Positions 26,535-35,923 of a DNA stretch of 64,000 nt are shown here, piece after piece. This stretch comes from Aurantimonas coralicida_A (GTDB lineage: Bacteria; Pseudomonadota; Alphaproteobacteria; Rhizobiales; Rhizobiaceae): the NCBI RefSeq assembly GCF_036016755.1, contig NZ_JAYXIH010000004.1:119743-183742 (forward strand), written 5' to 3'. Each line of letters opens with the position of its first letter. Position 1 is the first letter of the stretch. Below the pieces are notes generated by a model, which was given only the letters and a program-made list of their open reading frames with translations, did no database searches and was not told the DNA's origin. The position numbers and the translations under genes were made by a program.

Positions 26535-27407
26535 TTAGGCAGACGGGGCGCGCCGGGGACGGATCAGCCCTTCCTGCGCCACCGATGCGACCAGCGTTCC
26601 GTCGCGGGCGAACAGCGAGCCACGGGTGAGACCCCGCGCGCCTGACGAGGACGGGCTGTCCTGCGAATAGAGCATCCAGTCGGAGACCTTCACCGGGCGG
26701 TGAAACCACATGGCATGGTCGAGGCTGGCCGCCTGGATGCGTTCGTCGAACACCGACAACCCATGCGCGAACAGCGAGGTGTCGAGGAGGGTCATGTCGG
26801 AGAGGTAGGCAAGAACCGCCGCGTTCAGGTTGCGATCGTCGCCGATCGGGCTAGCGCAGCGGACCCAGACCTGTTGCACCGGCTCCAGCTTGTCGCGGGT
26901 CAGATAATGGTCGAAGGAGACCGGCCGGAACTCGATCGGCCGGGGCCGCAGCCAATAGCGGCGCACCGGCTCAGGCGCCCGTTTCAGGATCGTTTCCTTG
27001 AGATCGTCGCCATGCGGGAGATCGTCGGGACCGGGAACGTCCGGCATCGTCACCTGGTGGTCGTGCCCGTCCTCGTCCTTCTGGAAGGAGGCCGACAGCG
27101 AGAAGATCGCGTGGCCATGCTGGATCGCGACGACGCGCCGGGTGGTGAAGGAGCCGCCATCGCGAATCCGGTCGACATCGTAGATGATCGGCGCTGCGGG
27201 GTCGCCCGGACGCATGAAATAGGAATGCAGCGAATGACAATGGCGGTCGGCGGGGACGGTACGTTGGGTGGCGACCAGCGCCTGGGCGATCACCTGGCCG
27301 CCGAAAACCCGCTGCCAGCTCTGATCCGGACTGATGCCACGAAACAGATTTTCTTCGATGCGTTCGAGATCGAGGATATGGAGGAGCTTTTCAACGGCCT
27401 CGGTCAT
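26535..27407 (-). CDS. tesB: Acyl-CoA thioesterase II
   Basis: This 290-aa double-hotdog protein has N-terminal NLFRGISPDQSWQRVFGGQVIAQAL and HSLHSYFMRPGD, then FTTRRVVAIQHGHAIFSL. In the C-terminal domain LAYLSDMTLLDTSL contains the active-site Asp, and SLDHAMWFHRPVKVSDWMLY is followed by the S/T-x-x-A-R-G-L pair SSGARGLTRGSLF. It hydrolyses acyl-CoA to free acid and CoA. It is a single gene on the minus strand, divergent from the UbiH-type gene. Confidence 0.95.
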   Translation of the reverse strand: MTEAVEKLLHILDLERIEENLFRGISPDQSWQRVFGGQVIAQALVATQRTVPADRHCHSLHSYFMRPGDPAAPIIYDVDRIRDGGSFTTRRVVAIQHGHAIFSLSASFQKDEDGHDHQVTMPDVPGPDDLPHGDDLKETILKRAPEPVRRYWLRPRPIEFRPVSFDHYLTRDKLEPVQQVWVRCASPIGDDRNLNAAVLAYLSDMTLLDTSLFAHGLSVFDERIQAASLDHAMWFHRPVKVSDWMLYSQDSPSSSGARGLTRGSLFARDGTLVASVAQEGLIRPRRAPSA

Positions 27408-27547
27408 CCTAATCTACTCCCCAGTCGCGGGGAGCCACGCACCCCTTCGCCTTTCGCGGCGTTGCACCAATATACCGGGCGTGGTCAACCGGTTTTAGCG
27501 ATCCGCACCGACCGCGCCGCACGAGGGGCGCGAGCAAGGAGACTTCG

Positions 27548-28798
27548 ATGTCCGACACCAGAGCCGCGACGACAGCCGCCGAGCAGGCCGACATCGTCAT
27601 CGCCGGAGCCGGCTATGTCGGCCTGACGACGGCGGTGGCGATCGCCGACGCCGCGCCGCATCTCAAGATCGTCCTGGTCGACGCCGCGCCTGAAGGGGTC
27701 TGGAAGAAGGATGGCCGCGGCTCCGCCGTGGCAGCCGCCGCCGTGCGGATGCTGGAGCGGCTTGGCATCTGGGAAAAGGTCAAGGACGAGACGCAGCCAA
27801 TCACCGAGATGATCGTCACCGATTCACGCACCTCCGACCCCGTCCGTCCGGTGTTTCTCACCTTCGGGGGCGAGGCCAAGCCGGGCGAGCCGTTTGCGCA
27901 CATGCTGCCGAACACCGCCCTCAACGGCGCCCTGCGCGAGCGCGCGAAAGCGCTCGGCATCGACATCCGGCAAGGCATGGCCGTGTCGGGCATCGACCGG
28001 CAGATGGCGGCGATCCGCGTCGCCCTCACCGGCGGCGGAACGGTCGACGCGCGGTTGCTGATTGCCTGTGACGGTGTCCGCTCGACGATCCGCGACATGG
28101 CCGGCATCCACACCGTCCACTGGGATTATGGCCAATCCGGCATCGTCGCCACCGTCGCCCACGAGCGCCCGCACGAAGGCCGGGCGGAGGAGCATTTCCT
28201 GCCCTCCGGGCCGTTCGCCATCCTGCCGCTCAAAGGCAACCGGTCTTCACTCGTCTGGACCGAGCCGACCCGCGAGGCCGAGCGTCTGGTCAACGCCGAC
28301 GAGATGCTGTTCGATCACGAACTCGAACAGCGCTTCGGCCACAAGCTCGGCGCGCTGACCGTCGAGGGCGGCCGCCGTGCGTTTCCGTTGGGACTCACGC
28401 TGGCGCGCGATTTCGTGAAGCCGCGGATCGCGCTCGCGGGCGATGCCGCCCACGGCATCCACCCGATTGCCGGCCAGGGCCTCAATCTCGGCTTCAAGGA
28501 CGCTGCGGCGCTGGCCGAGACGATCGTCGAGGCAGACCGTCTTGGCCTCGATATCGGAGCGCTCGACGTTTTGGAGACCTATCAGCGCTGGCGGCGCTTC
28601 GACACCGTCCAGATGGGCATCACCACCGATGTCTTGAACCGCCTGTTTTCCAACGACAACCCGTTGCTGCGGGCGGCCCGCAGCTTCGGACTGTCGCTGG
28701 TCGACCGCGCCCCGCCGCTGAAGGACTTCTTCATCGGCCAGGCCGCCGGCCTGTCGCGCGGGCCATCGCCGCGTCTTCTCAAGGGCGAGGCGATCTGA
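27548..28798 (+). CDS. UbiH/UbiF/Coq6-family FAD-dependent ubiquinone biosynthesis hydroxylase
   Basis: This 416-aa flavoprotein monooxygenase has the FAD-binding motif DIVIAGAGYVGLTTAVAIAD, the middle D-G motif LLIACDGVRSTIRDMAG, and the C-terminal GDAAHGIHPIAGQGLNLGFKDAAAL (the sequence after GDAAH is diagnostic of the UbiH/Coq6 group). It hydroxylates the ring of ubiquinone precursors. Alphaproteobacteria carry variants (UbiL, UbiH, UbiF) with different ring positions, which I cannot separate here. Codon use matches the neighbours. Confidence 0.92.
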   Translation: MSDTRAATTAAEQADIVIAGAGYVGLTTAVAIADAAPHLKIVLVDAAPEGVWKKDGRGSAVAAAAVRMLERLGIWEKVKDETQPITEMIVTDSRTSDPVRPVFLTFGGEAKPGEPFAHMLPNTALNGALRERAKALGIDIRQGMAVSGIDRQMAAIRVALTGGGTVDARLLIACDGVRSTIRDMAGIHTVHWDYGQSGIVATVAHERPHEGRAEEHFLPSGPFAILPLKGNRSSLVWTEPTREAERLVNADEMLFDHELEQRFGHKLGALTVEGGRRAFPLGLTLARDFVKPRIALAGDAAHGIHPIAGQGLNLGFKDAAALAETIVEADRLGLDIGALDVLETYQRWRRFDTVQMGITTDVLNRLFSNDNPLLRAARSFGLSLVDRAPPLKDFFIGQAAGLSRGPSPRLLKGEAI

Positions 28799-28996
28799 GG
28801 CCGCCCGGCCGCGCGTCCCAGACCAATCTGGAACGATCCTGTCGCTAAGTACGTCCGGGGCAGGAAATTCTTTCTCCTTGCACTGCGACAAGGCAATCGA
28901 CGCCGCCGCTGAACGGCGCGATTCGGCTTATCTATCATCGACCGAACACTGGCCCGGCCCATTGGCCCGCATGGACCAGCGACAAGGGAGATGACA

Positions 28997-29347
28997 ATGG
29001 CGAAGGACCACCGCGCCGGATCGAAGGTCCGGGGTGACAAGCTTCCGGCGATCCTGATGGCGAACCATCTCCTCGACGGAGACGTGGTGTTCCTCGCCGA
29101 GACAGGCTGGACGCTCGACCCGTCCAAGGCTCGCGTCGCCTTCGACGCCGAAACCGCCGAGGCAATGGACGGCGAAGGCAAGGCGGCCTTCGCGGCGAAT
29201 GTCGTGGTCGACCCTTATCTCGTGCCGGTCGACCTGCACGGCACCGGCCTTCCGGTGGCCCGGCATTTCCGCGACGCGATGCGCCAGAAGGGTCCGTCCA
29301 TTCACCCGGACATGGGCAAGCAAGCCGACTACCCGACGCCCGCCTGA
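28997..29347 (+). CDS. DUF2849 domain protein of the sulfite reductase operon
   Basis: The ATG at 28997 (MAKDHRAGSKVRGDK) has GGGAG six bases upstream and gives 116 aa; the ATG at 28991 is too close to that site. It contains the DUF2849 pattern AILMANHLLDGDVVFLAETGWT and VVDPYLVPVDLHGTGLPVARHFRDAMRQKGPSIH. The function is unknown, but the gene is almost always next to cysI in alphaproteobacteria, as here (67-base gap). The roughly 200 bases before it hold no clear gene or riboswitch. Confidence 0.9.
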   Translation: MAKDHRAGSKVRGDKLPAILMANHLLDGDVVFLAETGWTLDPSKARVAFDAETAEAMDGEGKAAFAANVVVDPYLVPVDLHGTGLPVARHFRDAMRQKGPSIHPDMGKQADYPTPA

Positions 29348-29414
29348 ACGCTTGACGAGAGGCGACAGGCCAAAGCGCCCGGCGCCTTCCACAGCACCAT
29401 CAAAGGATACGATC

Positions 29415-31106
29415 ATGTATCGCTACGACGAATTCGACGAGCGTTTCGTGCGCGAGCGGGTCGCCCAGTTCCGCAGTCAGGTGGAGCGGCGTCTCAACGG
29501 CTCGCTGTCGGAAGATGAATTCAAGCCGCTGCGTTTGAAGAACGGGCTCTATCTGCAGCTTCACGCCTACATGCTGCGGATCGCGGTGCCCTACGGCACG
29601 CTGAATGCGCGCCAGCTGCGCCAACTGGCACACATCGCCGACACCTACGACAAGGGCTATGGCCACTTCACCACGCGCCAGAACCTGCAATTCCATTGGC
29701 CGAAGCTGAAGGACGTTCCGGACATCCTGGATCTGCTCGCCGACGTCGAGATGCACTGCATCCAGACCTCCGGTAACTGCATTCGTAATGTGACCGCCGA
29801 CCAGTTCGCCGGCGTCGCCGCCGACGAGGTCGAGGACCCGCGGCCAACCGGTGAACTCATTCGCCAGTGGTCGAGCCTGCATCCGGAGTTCGGCTGGCTG
29901 CCGCGCAAGTTCAAGATCGCCGTGACCGGCGCCGAGCACGACCGCGCGGCGATCAAGACGCATGACATCGGCCTGAAGATCAAGCGGCACCCCGAGACCG
30001 GGGAGATCGGCTACGAAATCGTGGTCGGTGGCGGCCTCGGTCGCACGCCGATGATCGGCAAGCTGATCCGGGAGTTCCTGCCGAAGGACGAGCTGCTCGC
30101 CTATCTGGAAGCCGTCATGCGCGTCTACAACTCGGAAGGTCGGCGCGACAACAAGTTCAAGGCGCGGGTGAAGATCCTCGTCCACGAGACCGGCGAGGAG
30201 GAATTCCGCCGCCGCGTCGAGGCGGAATTCGCCAAGCTCGACGGGCCGTCGATCAACGCGCCGGACGAAGAAGTCGCACGGATTGCGGCTTATTTCGCAG
30301 CCCCCGCCTATGAGGATCTGCCACAGGACTCCACGACTCTCGCGGCGGCGCGGGCAAGCGACCCCGGCCTCGCCCGGTTCGTCGAGCAGAACGGCTTTGC
30401 CCATCGCCAGCCTGGCTACATCGCCCTGACGGTGTCGCTCAAGGCCATCGGCGAGGTGCCCGGCGACATAAGCGCCGACCAGATGCGCGCCTTCGCCGAT
30501 ATCGCCGAGCGCTATTCCTTCGGCGAGTTGCGCGTGACCCATGGCCAGAACCTCGTCCTGCCGCATGTGAAACAGGACGATTTGCCGGCGGTCTACGCCG
30601 CGCTGAAGGCGGAAAGGCTGCATACGGCCAACGCCGGGCTCGTCACCGACATCATCGCCTGCCCCGGCCTCGATTATTGCGCGCTGGCCACGGCGAAATC
30701 GATCCCGATCGCGCAGAGCATCGCCAAGACCTTTGCGGACGAGGCGCGCCAGCTGGAAATCGGGCCCCTGCCGATCAAGATTTCCGGCTGCATCAATGCC
30801 TGCGGCCACCATCATGTCGGCGCGATCGGCATTCTCGGGCTCGAAAAGGCCGGCAAGGAAAACTACCAGATCACCGTCGGCGGCGATGCCACCGAGAACG
30901 CCGCCCTCGGCGAACGGCTTGGCCCCGGCATCGACGCCGAGGACGTGCCGGGCGCGATCGAATCGATCGTCGAAACCTATCTCGGCGAGCGGCAGGACGG
31001 CGAGGAATTCATCGAAACCGTGCGCCGCGCGGGAATTGAGCCGTTCAAGGCCGGCTTTACCGCCTATGTCGCCGGCCGGGAAAGCCTTCGAAAGGACGCC
31101 GCATGA
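29415..31106 (+). CDS. cysI: Assimilatory sulfite/nitrite reductase hemoprotein subunit
   Basis: The ATG at 29415 (MYRYDEFDERFVRERVAQF) gives 563 aa. Two nitrite/sulfite reductase repeats are present, with YGHFTTRQNLQFHWPKL and SGNCIRN in the first half. Siroheme and 4Fe-4S ligation motifs ACPGLDYC and SGCINACGHHHVGAIG are in the second half (about 415-470), giving the C-x5-C and C-x3-C cysteines. It reduces sulfite to sulfide. It overlaps the next gene by four bases (ATGA). No separate flavoprotein (CysJ) is present. Confidence 0.93.
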   Translation: MYRYDEFDERFVRERVAQFRSQVERRLNGSLSEDEFKPLRLKNGLYLQLHAYMLRIAVPYGTLNARQLRQLAHIADTYDKGYGHFTTRQNLQFHWPKLKDVPDILDLLADVEMHCIQTSGNCIRNVTADQFAGVAADEVEDPRPTGELIRQWSSLHPEFGWLPRKFKIAVTGAEHDRAAIKTHDIGLKIKRHPETGEIGYEIVVGGGLGRTPMIGKLIREFLPKDELLAYLEAVMRVYNSEGRRDNKFKARVKILVHETGEEEFRRRVEAEFAKLDGPSINAPDEEVARIAAYFAAPAYEDLPQDSTTLAAARASDPGLARFVEQNGFAHRQPGYIALTVSLKAIGEVPGDISADQMRAFADIAERYSFGELRVTHGQNLVLPHVKQDDLPAVYAALKAERLHTANAGLVTDIIACPGLDYCALATAKSIPIAQSIAKTFADEARQLEIGPLPIKISGCINACGHHHVGAIGILGLEKAGKENYQITVGGDATENAALGERLGPGIDAEDVPGAIESIVETYLGERQDGEEFIETVRRAGIEPFKAGFTAYVAGRESLRKDAA

Positions 31107-31609
31107 CGCTGATCGCCGCCACCGGCGCGAAGCCGGACGCCTACACCCGCGTCGACACCGCCGAGGTCGCCACGAAAACCGAGGGCCCGGTGATCATGCC
31201 GCTGGCCCTGGCCGACGCCGTGCTCGCTGTCTTGCCGGAGTTGCGCTTCGGCCTGTCGGTGCCCAACAGCGCGACGATCGAGGAGATTGCCCCGCATCTC
31301 GACGCGGCCGACCTCATCGCCGTGGAGTTTCCCGCGTTTTCCGACGGCCGCGGCCTGTCGCTGGCCAAGCGGCTGCGCCGGGCTGGCTTCGACGGCACGC
31401 TGCGCGCGTCCGGGCCGCTGATCGCCGACCAGTTCGCCGAGGCGCTGGCCTGCGGCTTCGATGAGATCGAACTGCCCGAAACGATGGCGAACCGGCAGCC
31501 GGTTCAACAGTGGATGGCGGCCAAGGACATCGTCACACGGCACTACCAGACCGGCTATGGCGAAGAGCGCAGCATCCTCCAGAAGCGGCTCGCCGCCCGG
31601 AGGGCCTGA
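31103..31609 (+). CDS. DUF934 family protein (CysI-associated)
   Basis: This 168-aa protein starts inside the cysI stop. It shows the DUF934 pattern: IMPLALADAVLAV, LIAVEFPAFSDGRGLSLAKRLRRAGF, LRASGPLIADQFAEALACGFDEIELPE and YQTGYG near the end. The family is strictly linked to sulfite reductase operons and is proposed to help sulfite reductase or its electron supply, but the activity is not known. Confidence 0.9.
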   Translation: MTLIAATGAKPDAYTRVDTAEVATKTEGPVIMPLALADAVLAVLPELRFGLSVPNSATIEEIAPHLDAADLIAVEFPAFSDGRGLSLAKRLRRAGFDGTLRASGPLIADQFAEALACGFDEIELPETMANRQPVQQWMAAKDIVTRHYQTGYGEERSILQKRLAARRA

Positions 31610-31613
31610 CGCC

Positions 31614-32402
31614 ATGTGCGCGGAGCGTAGACATCTCGCGGGGGAGCTGAATATCAGCTTCGCGGCGCTGACCCCGCTTGAGCGCCTGCAGGCGCTGGTG
31701 GATCGCGCCGGCGGACCGGTGGTGTTCACGACGAGCCTTGGCATCGAGGACCAGATGATCACCCATCTGATCTTTTCGAGTGACCTGCCGATACTGGTGA
31801 AAACGCTCGACACCGGCCGGCTGTTTCCCGAGACCTACGCGCTCTGGCGCGAGACCGAGGAGAAATACGGCCGCCGCATCAAGGCGCTGTACCCGCAAGC
31901 CGACGCGCTCGAGGCGCTGGTGAACGACCAAGGCATCGATGGATTCTACTACGCGCCGGAATTTCGCAAGAACTGCTGCAGCGTCAGAAAGGTCGAGCCG
32001 CTGGCACGGGCGCTCGCCGGCGCCGCCGGCTGGGTTACCGGCCTTCGCCGCGATCAGTCGGCCAACCGCTCGGATATGGACTTCGTCTCCTTCGACGGCG
32101 CCCGCGGTCTGATCAAGGCCAACCCGATCTTCGACTGGACCCGCGACGCCATCGTGGGGTTCACGGTCGAGCAAGGCATTCCGGTCAACGCGCTGCACGC
32201 GAAGAACTTCCTGTCGATCGGCTGCGCCCCCTGCACCCGCGCGATCCGCCCAGGCGAGCCGGAACGGGCCGGCCGCTGGTGGTGGGAGGAAGAGACCAAG
32301 CGCGAATGCGGCCTGCATGTCGATGACGCTGGCCGCCCCATCCGCAACGACGCCCATCGTCCCGCGAGAGCGGACGCAGCCTTCGAGAGACCGCCGCAAT
32401 GA
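31614..32402 (+). CDS. cysH: Adenylylsulfate (APS) reductase
   Basis: The ATG at 31614 (MCAERRHLAGELNISF) gives 262 aa. The PAPS-reductase core has VFTTSLGIEDQMITHLIF, LDTGRLFPETYALW, and the catalytic tail ECGLH. Two cysteine pairs, KNCCSVRK and IGCAPCTR, mark the 4Fe-4S APS-reducing type rather than the cluster-free PAPS type. This fits the absence of an APS kinase (cysC). It reduces APS to sulfite. It overlaps cysD by four bases. Confidence 0.95.
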   Translation: MCAERRHLAGELNISFAALTPLERLQALVDRAGGPVVFTTSLGIEDQMITHLIFSSDLPILVKTLDTGRLFPETYALWRETEEKYGRRIKALYPQADALEALVNDQGIDGFYYAPEFRKNCCSVRKVEPLARALAGAAGWVTGLRRDQSANRSDMDFVSFDGARGLIKANPIFDWTRDAIVGFTVEQGIPVNALHAKNFLSIGCAPCTRAIRPGEPERAGRWWWEEETKRECGLHVDDAGRPIRNDAHRPARADAAFERPPQ

Positions 32403-33301
32403 AACAGCTGACCCATCTGCAGCGGCTCGAAGCCGAGGCGATCTTCATCCTGCGAGAGGTCGCAGCGACGGCCGAAAATCCGGTGATGCTGTATTCGGTC
32501 GGCAAGGATTCGGCGGTGATGCTGCATCTCGCGATGAAGGCCTTCGCGCCCGGCAAGCCGCCCTTCCCGCTCCTGCATGTCGATACGACCTGGAAGTTCC
32601 GGGAGATGATCGAATTCCGCGACCGCCGCGCCAAGGACCTCGGTCTCGACCTCATCGTCCATATCAACCAGGAGGGGGTGCGTGCCGGCATCAACCCGTT
32701 CTCATCCGGCAGCCGCGTCCACACCGACGTGATGAAGACGGAGGGCCTGAAGCAGGCGCTCGCCAAATACCAATTCGACGCGGCCTTCGGCGGCGCGCGG
32801 CGCGACGAGGAGAAGAGCCGCGCCAAGGAGCGCATCTTCTCGCTGCGCTCGGCCGAGCATCGCTGGGACGCCAAGAACCAGCGACCGGAGCCCTGGCGGC
32901 TGTTCAACACCCGCAAGAAGAAGGGCGAGAGCTTCCGGGTCTTCCCGCTGTCGAATTGGACCGAGCAGGATGTGTGGGACTACATCGCGCTGGAAAACAT
33001 CCCGGTCGTGCCGCTGTATTTCGCAGCCCCCCGCCCCATCGTGAGGCGAGACGGGGCGCTGATCATGCGCGACGACGAGCGGATGGCGCTGAAGCCCGGC
33101 GAAACGATCGAGACCATGATGGTCCGCTTCCGCACCCTCGGCTGCTACCCGCTGACCGGAGCGGTGGCGTCGGAGGCAGCGACGCTTGCCGACATCATCG
33201 CCGAAATGCGCGGATCGCGCACCTCGGAGCGCCAGGGCCGGGTCATCGACCAGGATTCCGGCGCCTCGATGGAAGAGAAGAAGCAGGAAGGCTATTTCTG
33301 A
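32399..33301 (+). CDS. cysD: Sulfate adenylyltransferase subunit 2
   Basis: This 300-aa protein has the PP-loop MLYSVGKDSAVMLHLA, then FPLLHVDTTWKFREMIEFRD, INPFSSGS, FGGARRDEEKSRAKERIFSLR and SNWTEQDVWDYI. The end is EKKQEGYF, the conserved CysD C terminus. With CysN it makes APS from sulfate and ATP. Its start lies within the cysH stop (ATGA). Confidence 0.97.
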   Translation: MKQLTHLQRLEAEAIFILREVAATAENPVMLYSVGKDSAVMLHLAMKAFAPGKPPFPLLHVDTTWKFREMIEFRDRRAKDLGLDLIVHINQEGVRAGINPFSSGSRVHTDVMKTEGLKQALAKYQFDAAFGGARRDEEKSRAKERIFSLRSAEHRWDAKNQRPEPWRLFNTRKKKGESFRVFPLSNWTEQDVWDYIALENIPVVPLYFAAPRPIVRRDGALIMRDDERMALKPGETIETMMVRFRTLGCYPLTGAVASEAATLADIIAEMRGSRTSERQGRVIDQDSGASMEEKKQEGYF

Positions 33302-33302
33302 C

Positions 33303-34967
33303 ATGACCAGCGTCCTGCAACAGCGCCCCGCCGCCGAGGATACCGACGCGGTTCCTCGTCCTGCGAAGCTCGCTCTCGTCGATCCACAGGCCGGCGCGCG
33401 GCCGTTGGCGGTACCGGCCGCCTCGCTCTTACGCTTCATCACCTGCGGCTCGGTCGACGACGGCAAGTCGACGCTGATCGGCCGGCTGCTCTACGAGACC
33501 AACGCCGTCTTCGACGATCAACTCGACGCGCTGAAGCGCGATTCGAAGAAATTCGGCACCACCGGCGAGGATCTCGATTTCGCGCTGCTCGTCGACGGAC
33601 TGTCCGCCGAGCGTGAGCAGGGCATCACCATCGACGTCGCCTACCGGTATTTTTCTACCGGCCACCGCGCCTTCATCATCGCCGACACGCCCGGCCACGA
33701 GCAGTACACCCGCAACATGGCGACTGGCGCCAGCCAGGCCGAACTCGCGGTGATTCTCGTTGACGCGCGCAAGGGCATCCTGCCGCAGACGCGGCGCCAT
33801 TCCTTCATCACTTCGCTCGTTGGCATCAAGAGCGTCGTCATCGCCATCAACAAGATGGATCTCGTCGACTTCGCCGAGGATCGCTACGAGGCGATCAAGC
33901 GCGGCTATGAGGCGATCATGCCCGCGCTCGGCTTCACCGACGTCTCCTTCGTTCCCGTGTCGGCGAAGAATGGCGACAACATCGCCGCCCGCTCGCCAAA
34001 CATGCCGTGGTACCGGGGCGAGACGCTGCTCGAGCGGCTGGAATCCGTCACGCCCGAGACCTTCGACGCCGGATCGGCGCCGTTCCGGATGCCGGTGCAG
34101 TGGGTCAACCGACCCGATCTCGATTTCCGGGGCTTCGCGGGCACCATCGCCGGCGGCAGCATCGCGGCCGGCGACCCGGTCGTCGTCCTGCCAGGCCGGC
34201 GCGAAACCCGTGTGAAAGCCGTCTGGGATCCCGACGGAGAGGTGCTGTCGGCCGCCGCCGGCGAGGCGGTGACGTTGACCCTCACCGACGAGGTCGATGT
34301 CTCGCGCGGCGACGTGCTGGCAAGGCCGGACGATTCGCTGGCGGCGGTGAAATCCGTCACCGCCGAGATTCTCTGGATGGTCGACCGGCCACTGCTGCCC
34401 GGCGGACGCTTGGTCGCCAAGCTCGGCACCGCTTCGACGCCGGCGAGCGTGCGGGCCCTCGAGGCCGCGATCGATATCCATTCGTTCGAGCCGAAGTCGG
34501 CAAACGTCCTGTTGATGAACGAGATCGGCCGCGTGACGATCGCCTTCGACCGTCCCTTGGTCGCGACGACTTACGCGGCCAGCCGCGAACTTGGCTCCTT
34601 CATCCTGATCGACCCGTTGACCAACGAGACGATGGCGCTCGGCGTCGTGCGGACGGTCATTGACGACAGGCAGCCGTCGCAATCCTCGGCAGAGCCGGGC
34701 TCGACGCTGGATACACTTAAGGCGCTTTGGCTCGGCGAGACGACAAGCGCAGCCCATCGTTGGGCGATGGTGCGGTTCCGGGCAGCGGCAGCGGTGCTGT
34801 TTGGCTTCATCGGGTTTCTGTTCGGGCTTGCCCCGGTACTGGCGGCTGTCCTCGCATTGCTCGATTTTGCTCTGCGGCCGTTGCTGCGGGTTGCCTTCGG
34901 CGCCCATCAACGCCATCCGGCTGCCGAGAAAGGCGTCGCGACGGTGGGCGACGGCGCGGGCATTTGA
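33303..34967 (+). CDS. cysN: Sulfate adenylyltransferase subunit 1 (GTPase) with an unusual hydrophobic C-terminal tail
   Basis: The ATG at 33303, one base after cysD, gives 554 aa. The GTPase domain has G1 GSVDDGKSTLIGRLL, G3 DTPGHEQYTRN and G4 AINKMDLVDF. Two EF-Tu-like barrels follow, ending near NETMALGVVRTV (about residue 450). GTP hydrolysis drives APS formation by CysD. Most CysN end there or continue as a CysC APS kinase. This one instead adds about 100 residues with a strongly hydrophobic block (VLFGFIGFLFGLAPVLAAVL, followed by ALLDFAL) flanked by Arg. I recognise no domain in it. Confidence 0.93.
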   Translation: MTSVLQQRPAAEDTDAVPRPAKLALVDPQAGARPLAVPAASLLRFITCGSVDDGKSTLIGRLLYETNAVFDDQLDALKRDSKKFGTTGEDLDFALLVDGLSAEREQGITIDVAYRYFSTGHRAFIIADTPGHEQYTRNMATGASQAELAVILVDARKGILPQTRRHSFITSLVGIKSVVIAINKMDLVDFAEDRYEAIKRGYEAIMPALGFTDVSFVPVSAKNGDNIAARSPNMPWYRGETLLERLESVTPETFDAGSAPFRMPVQWVNRPDLDFRGFAGTIAGGSIAAGDPVVVLPGRRETRVKAVWDPDGEVLSAAAGEAVTLTLTDEVDVSRGDVLARPDDSLAAVKSVTAEILWMVDRPLLPGGRLVAKLGTASTPASVRALEAAIDIHSFEPKSANVLLMNEIGRVTIAFDRPLVATTYAASRELGSFILIDPLTNETMALGVVRTVIDDRQPSQSSAEPGSTLDTLKALWLGETTSAAHRWAMVRFRAAAAVLFGFIGFLFGLAPVLAAVLALLDFALRPLLRVAFGAHQRHPAAEKGVATVGDGAGI

Positions 34968-35292
34968 CCGACAAGCAGCCGAAGCCATGGGCGCCGCCGC
35001 CGCGGCTCCTGGCAACGTGGCGCGGGCGCTTGCCGCTGGCCGAGCTTGTTCTCCTGGCGTTATCCCTCGTCGCGGGCCGGACCCCGACGGTCGGCATCTT
35101 GAGTTGACCGCCAGCGGCCGGCCGCAATCGTCAGGACAACGTGGCGATGGCTTGGCCGGCTTGTCCGAAATCACCTTCCAGTAATCATCGCGCAAACGTG
35201 ATCCGACCACGAAACGGCGAGAACCTCTCCCCATCGACGGAACGCCAGAAGCGGTGGTCCGTCGACCCTTCGGACAAATGGAGAGAGTTCCG
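34968..35292. other. Intergenic stretch without a supported gene
   Basis: Open frames exist on both strands, but none has a start with a ribosome binding site or family-like sequence. All look like the GC-rich background. No hairpin terminator was seen after cysN. The last 60 bases presumably hold the promoter of the small exported protein that follows. Confidence 0.4.
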
Positions 35293-35604
35293 ATGAAAAC
35301 ACTGCTACTGACAGCCGCGACACTGATGCTCGGCGTTCATATCGCCGCGGCCCAGACGGAGGCCCCGGCGGAGGGCAAGATTCCGATGGCGTCAAGCTGC
35401 GCCGAGGCGCTGCCTCAGATCCAGGCGCTGGTCGACCAGGCCGAACAATCGGGGATCGATACCGAAACGGCGAAGGGGTACGTCGCCGCCGCCGAGAATG
35501 CGCAAGAGGCGAACGATGATGATGGCTGCATCCGCGCCCTTCAGCTCGCGCAGAGCGAGGTTCTTTCGAATGCCGACGCCCAGCCCGACGCGACGGCGCA
35601 ATAG
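35293..35604 (+). CDS. Small exported hypothetical protein
   Basis: The ATG at 35293 (MKTLLLTAATLMLGVHIAAA) has GAGAG upstream and gives 103 aa. A clear Sec signal peptide is probably cut after A-A-A-Q. The mature part has two cysteines (SSCAEALPQI and DDGCIRAL) that could form one disulfide, and is helical and acidic. No family is recognised with certainty. It is monocistronic, ended by a strong terminator. Confidence 0.75.
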   Translation: MKTLLLTAATLMLGVHIAAAQTEAPAEGKIPMASSCAEALPQIQALVDQAEQSGIDTETAKGYVAAAENAQEANDDDGCIRALQLAQSEVLSNADAQPDATAQ

Positions 35605-35622
35605 ATCTCGATGAAATCGGAG

Positions 35623-35655
35623 GGCCGGGCGCGATGCCCGGCCTTCTTTCTTTAA
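35623..35655 (+). terminator. Rho-independent terminator
   Basis: GGCCGGGC (35623-35630) pairs with GCCCGGCC (35636-35643) around a five-base loop, followed by TTCTTTCTTT. It is 18 bases after the small exported protein. Confidence 0.85.
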
Positions 35656-35671
35656 CACCGGGCTGTCAATC

Positions 35672-35863
35672 TCAATCGAGCTCCCGCGCCTCGGAGGGGA
35701 GCATGATCGGGATGCCTTCGCGAACCGGATAGGCGAGCTTCGCCGCCTTCGAAACGAGTTCGTTGTTCTCGCGATCGTAGACGAGGGACGTCTTGGTCAG
35801 GGGACACACCAGAAGCTCGAGCAGCTTCGGATCGGGCCGTCCCATTTCGCGCCGTTGGTTCAT
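35672..35863 (-). CDS. Trm112-like (YcaR) zinc-ribbon-type protein
   Basis: This 63-aa protein (or 57 aa from the ATG at 35845) has the Trm112 pattern LLELLVCPLTKTSLVYDRE, LVSKAAKLAYPVREGIPIMLPSEAREL. Only the first cysteine pair position is kept (VCPLT), as in many bacterial members that do not bind zinc. Eukaryotic Trm112 activates methyltransferases; the bacterial role is uncertain. It lies 60 bases downstream of the LON-domain gene. Confidence 0.9.
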   Translation of the reverse strand: MNQRREMGRPDPKLLELLVCPLTKTSLVYDRENNELVSKAAKLAYPVREGIPIMLPSEARELD

Positions 35864-35923
35864 CTGTTCCGTCTTTCACTTCGCGGTCGTCGGCTCCGGC
35901 AAACGCGCGGTGGCCGTACCGCC

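Noticed and set aside
28799..28996. Possible SAM or sulfur-responsive riboswitch before the sulfate assimilation operon
   Set aside because: No match to SAM-I, SAM-II or SAM-V hallmarks could be found by eye.
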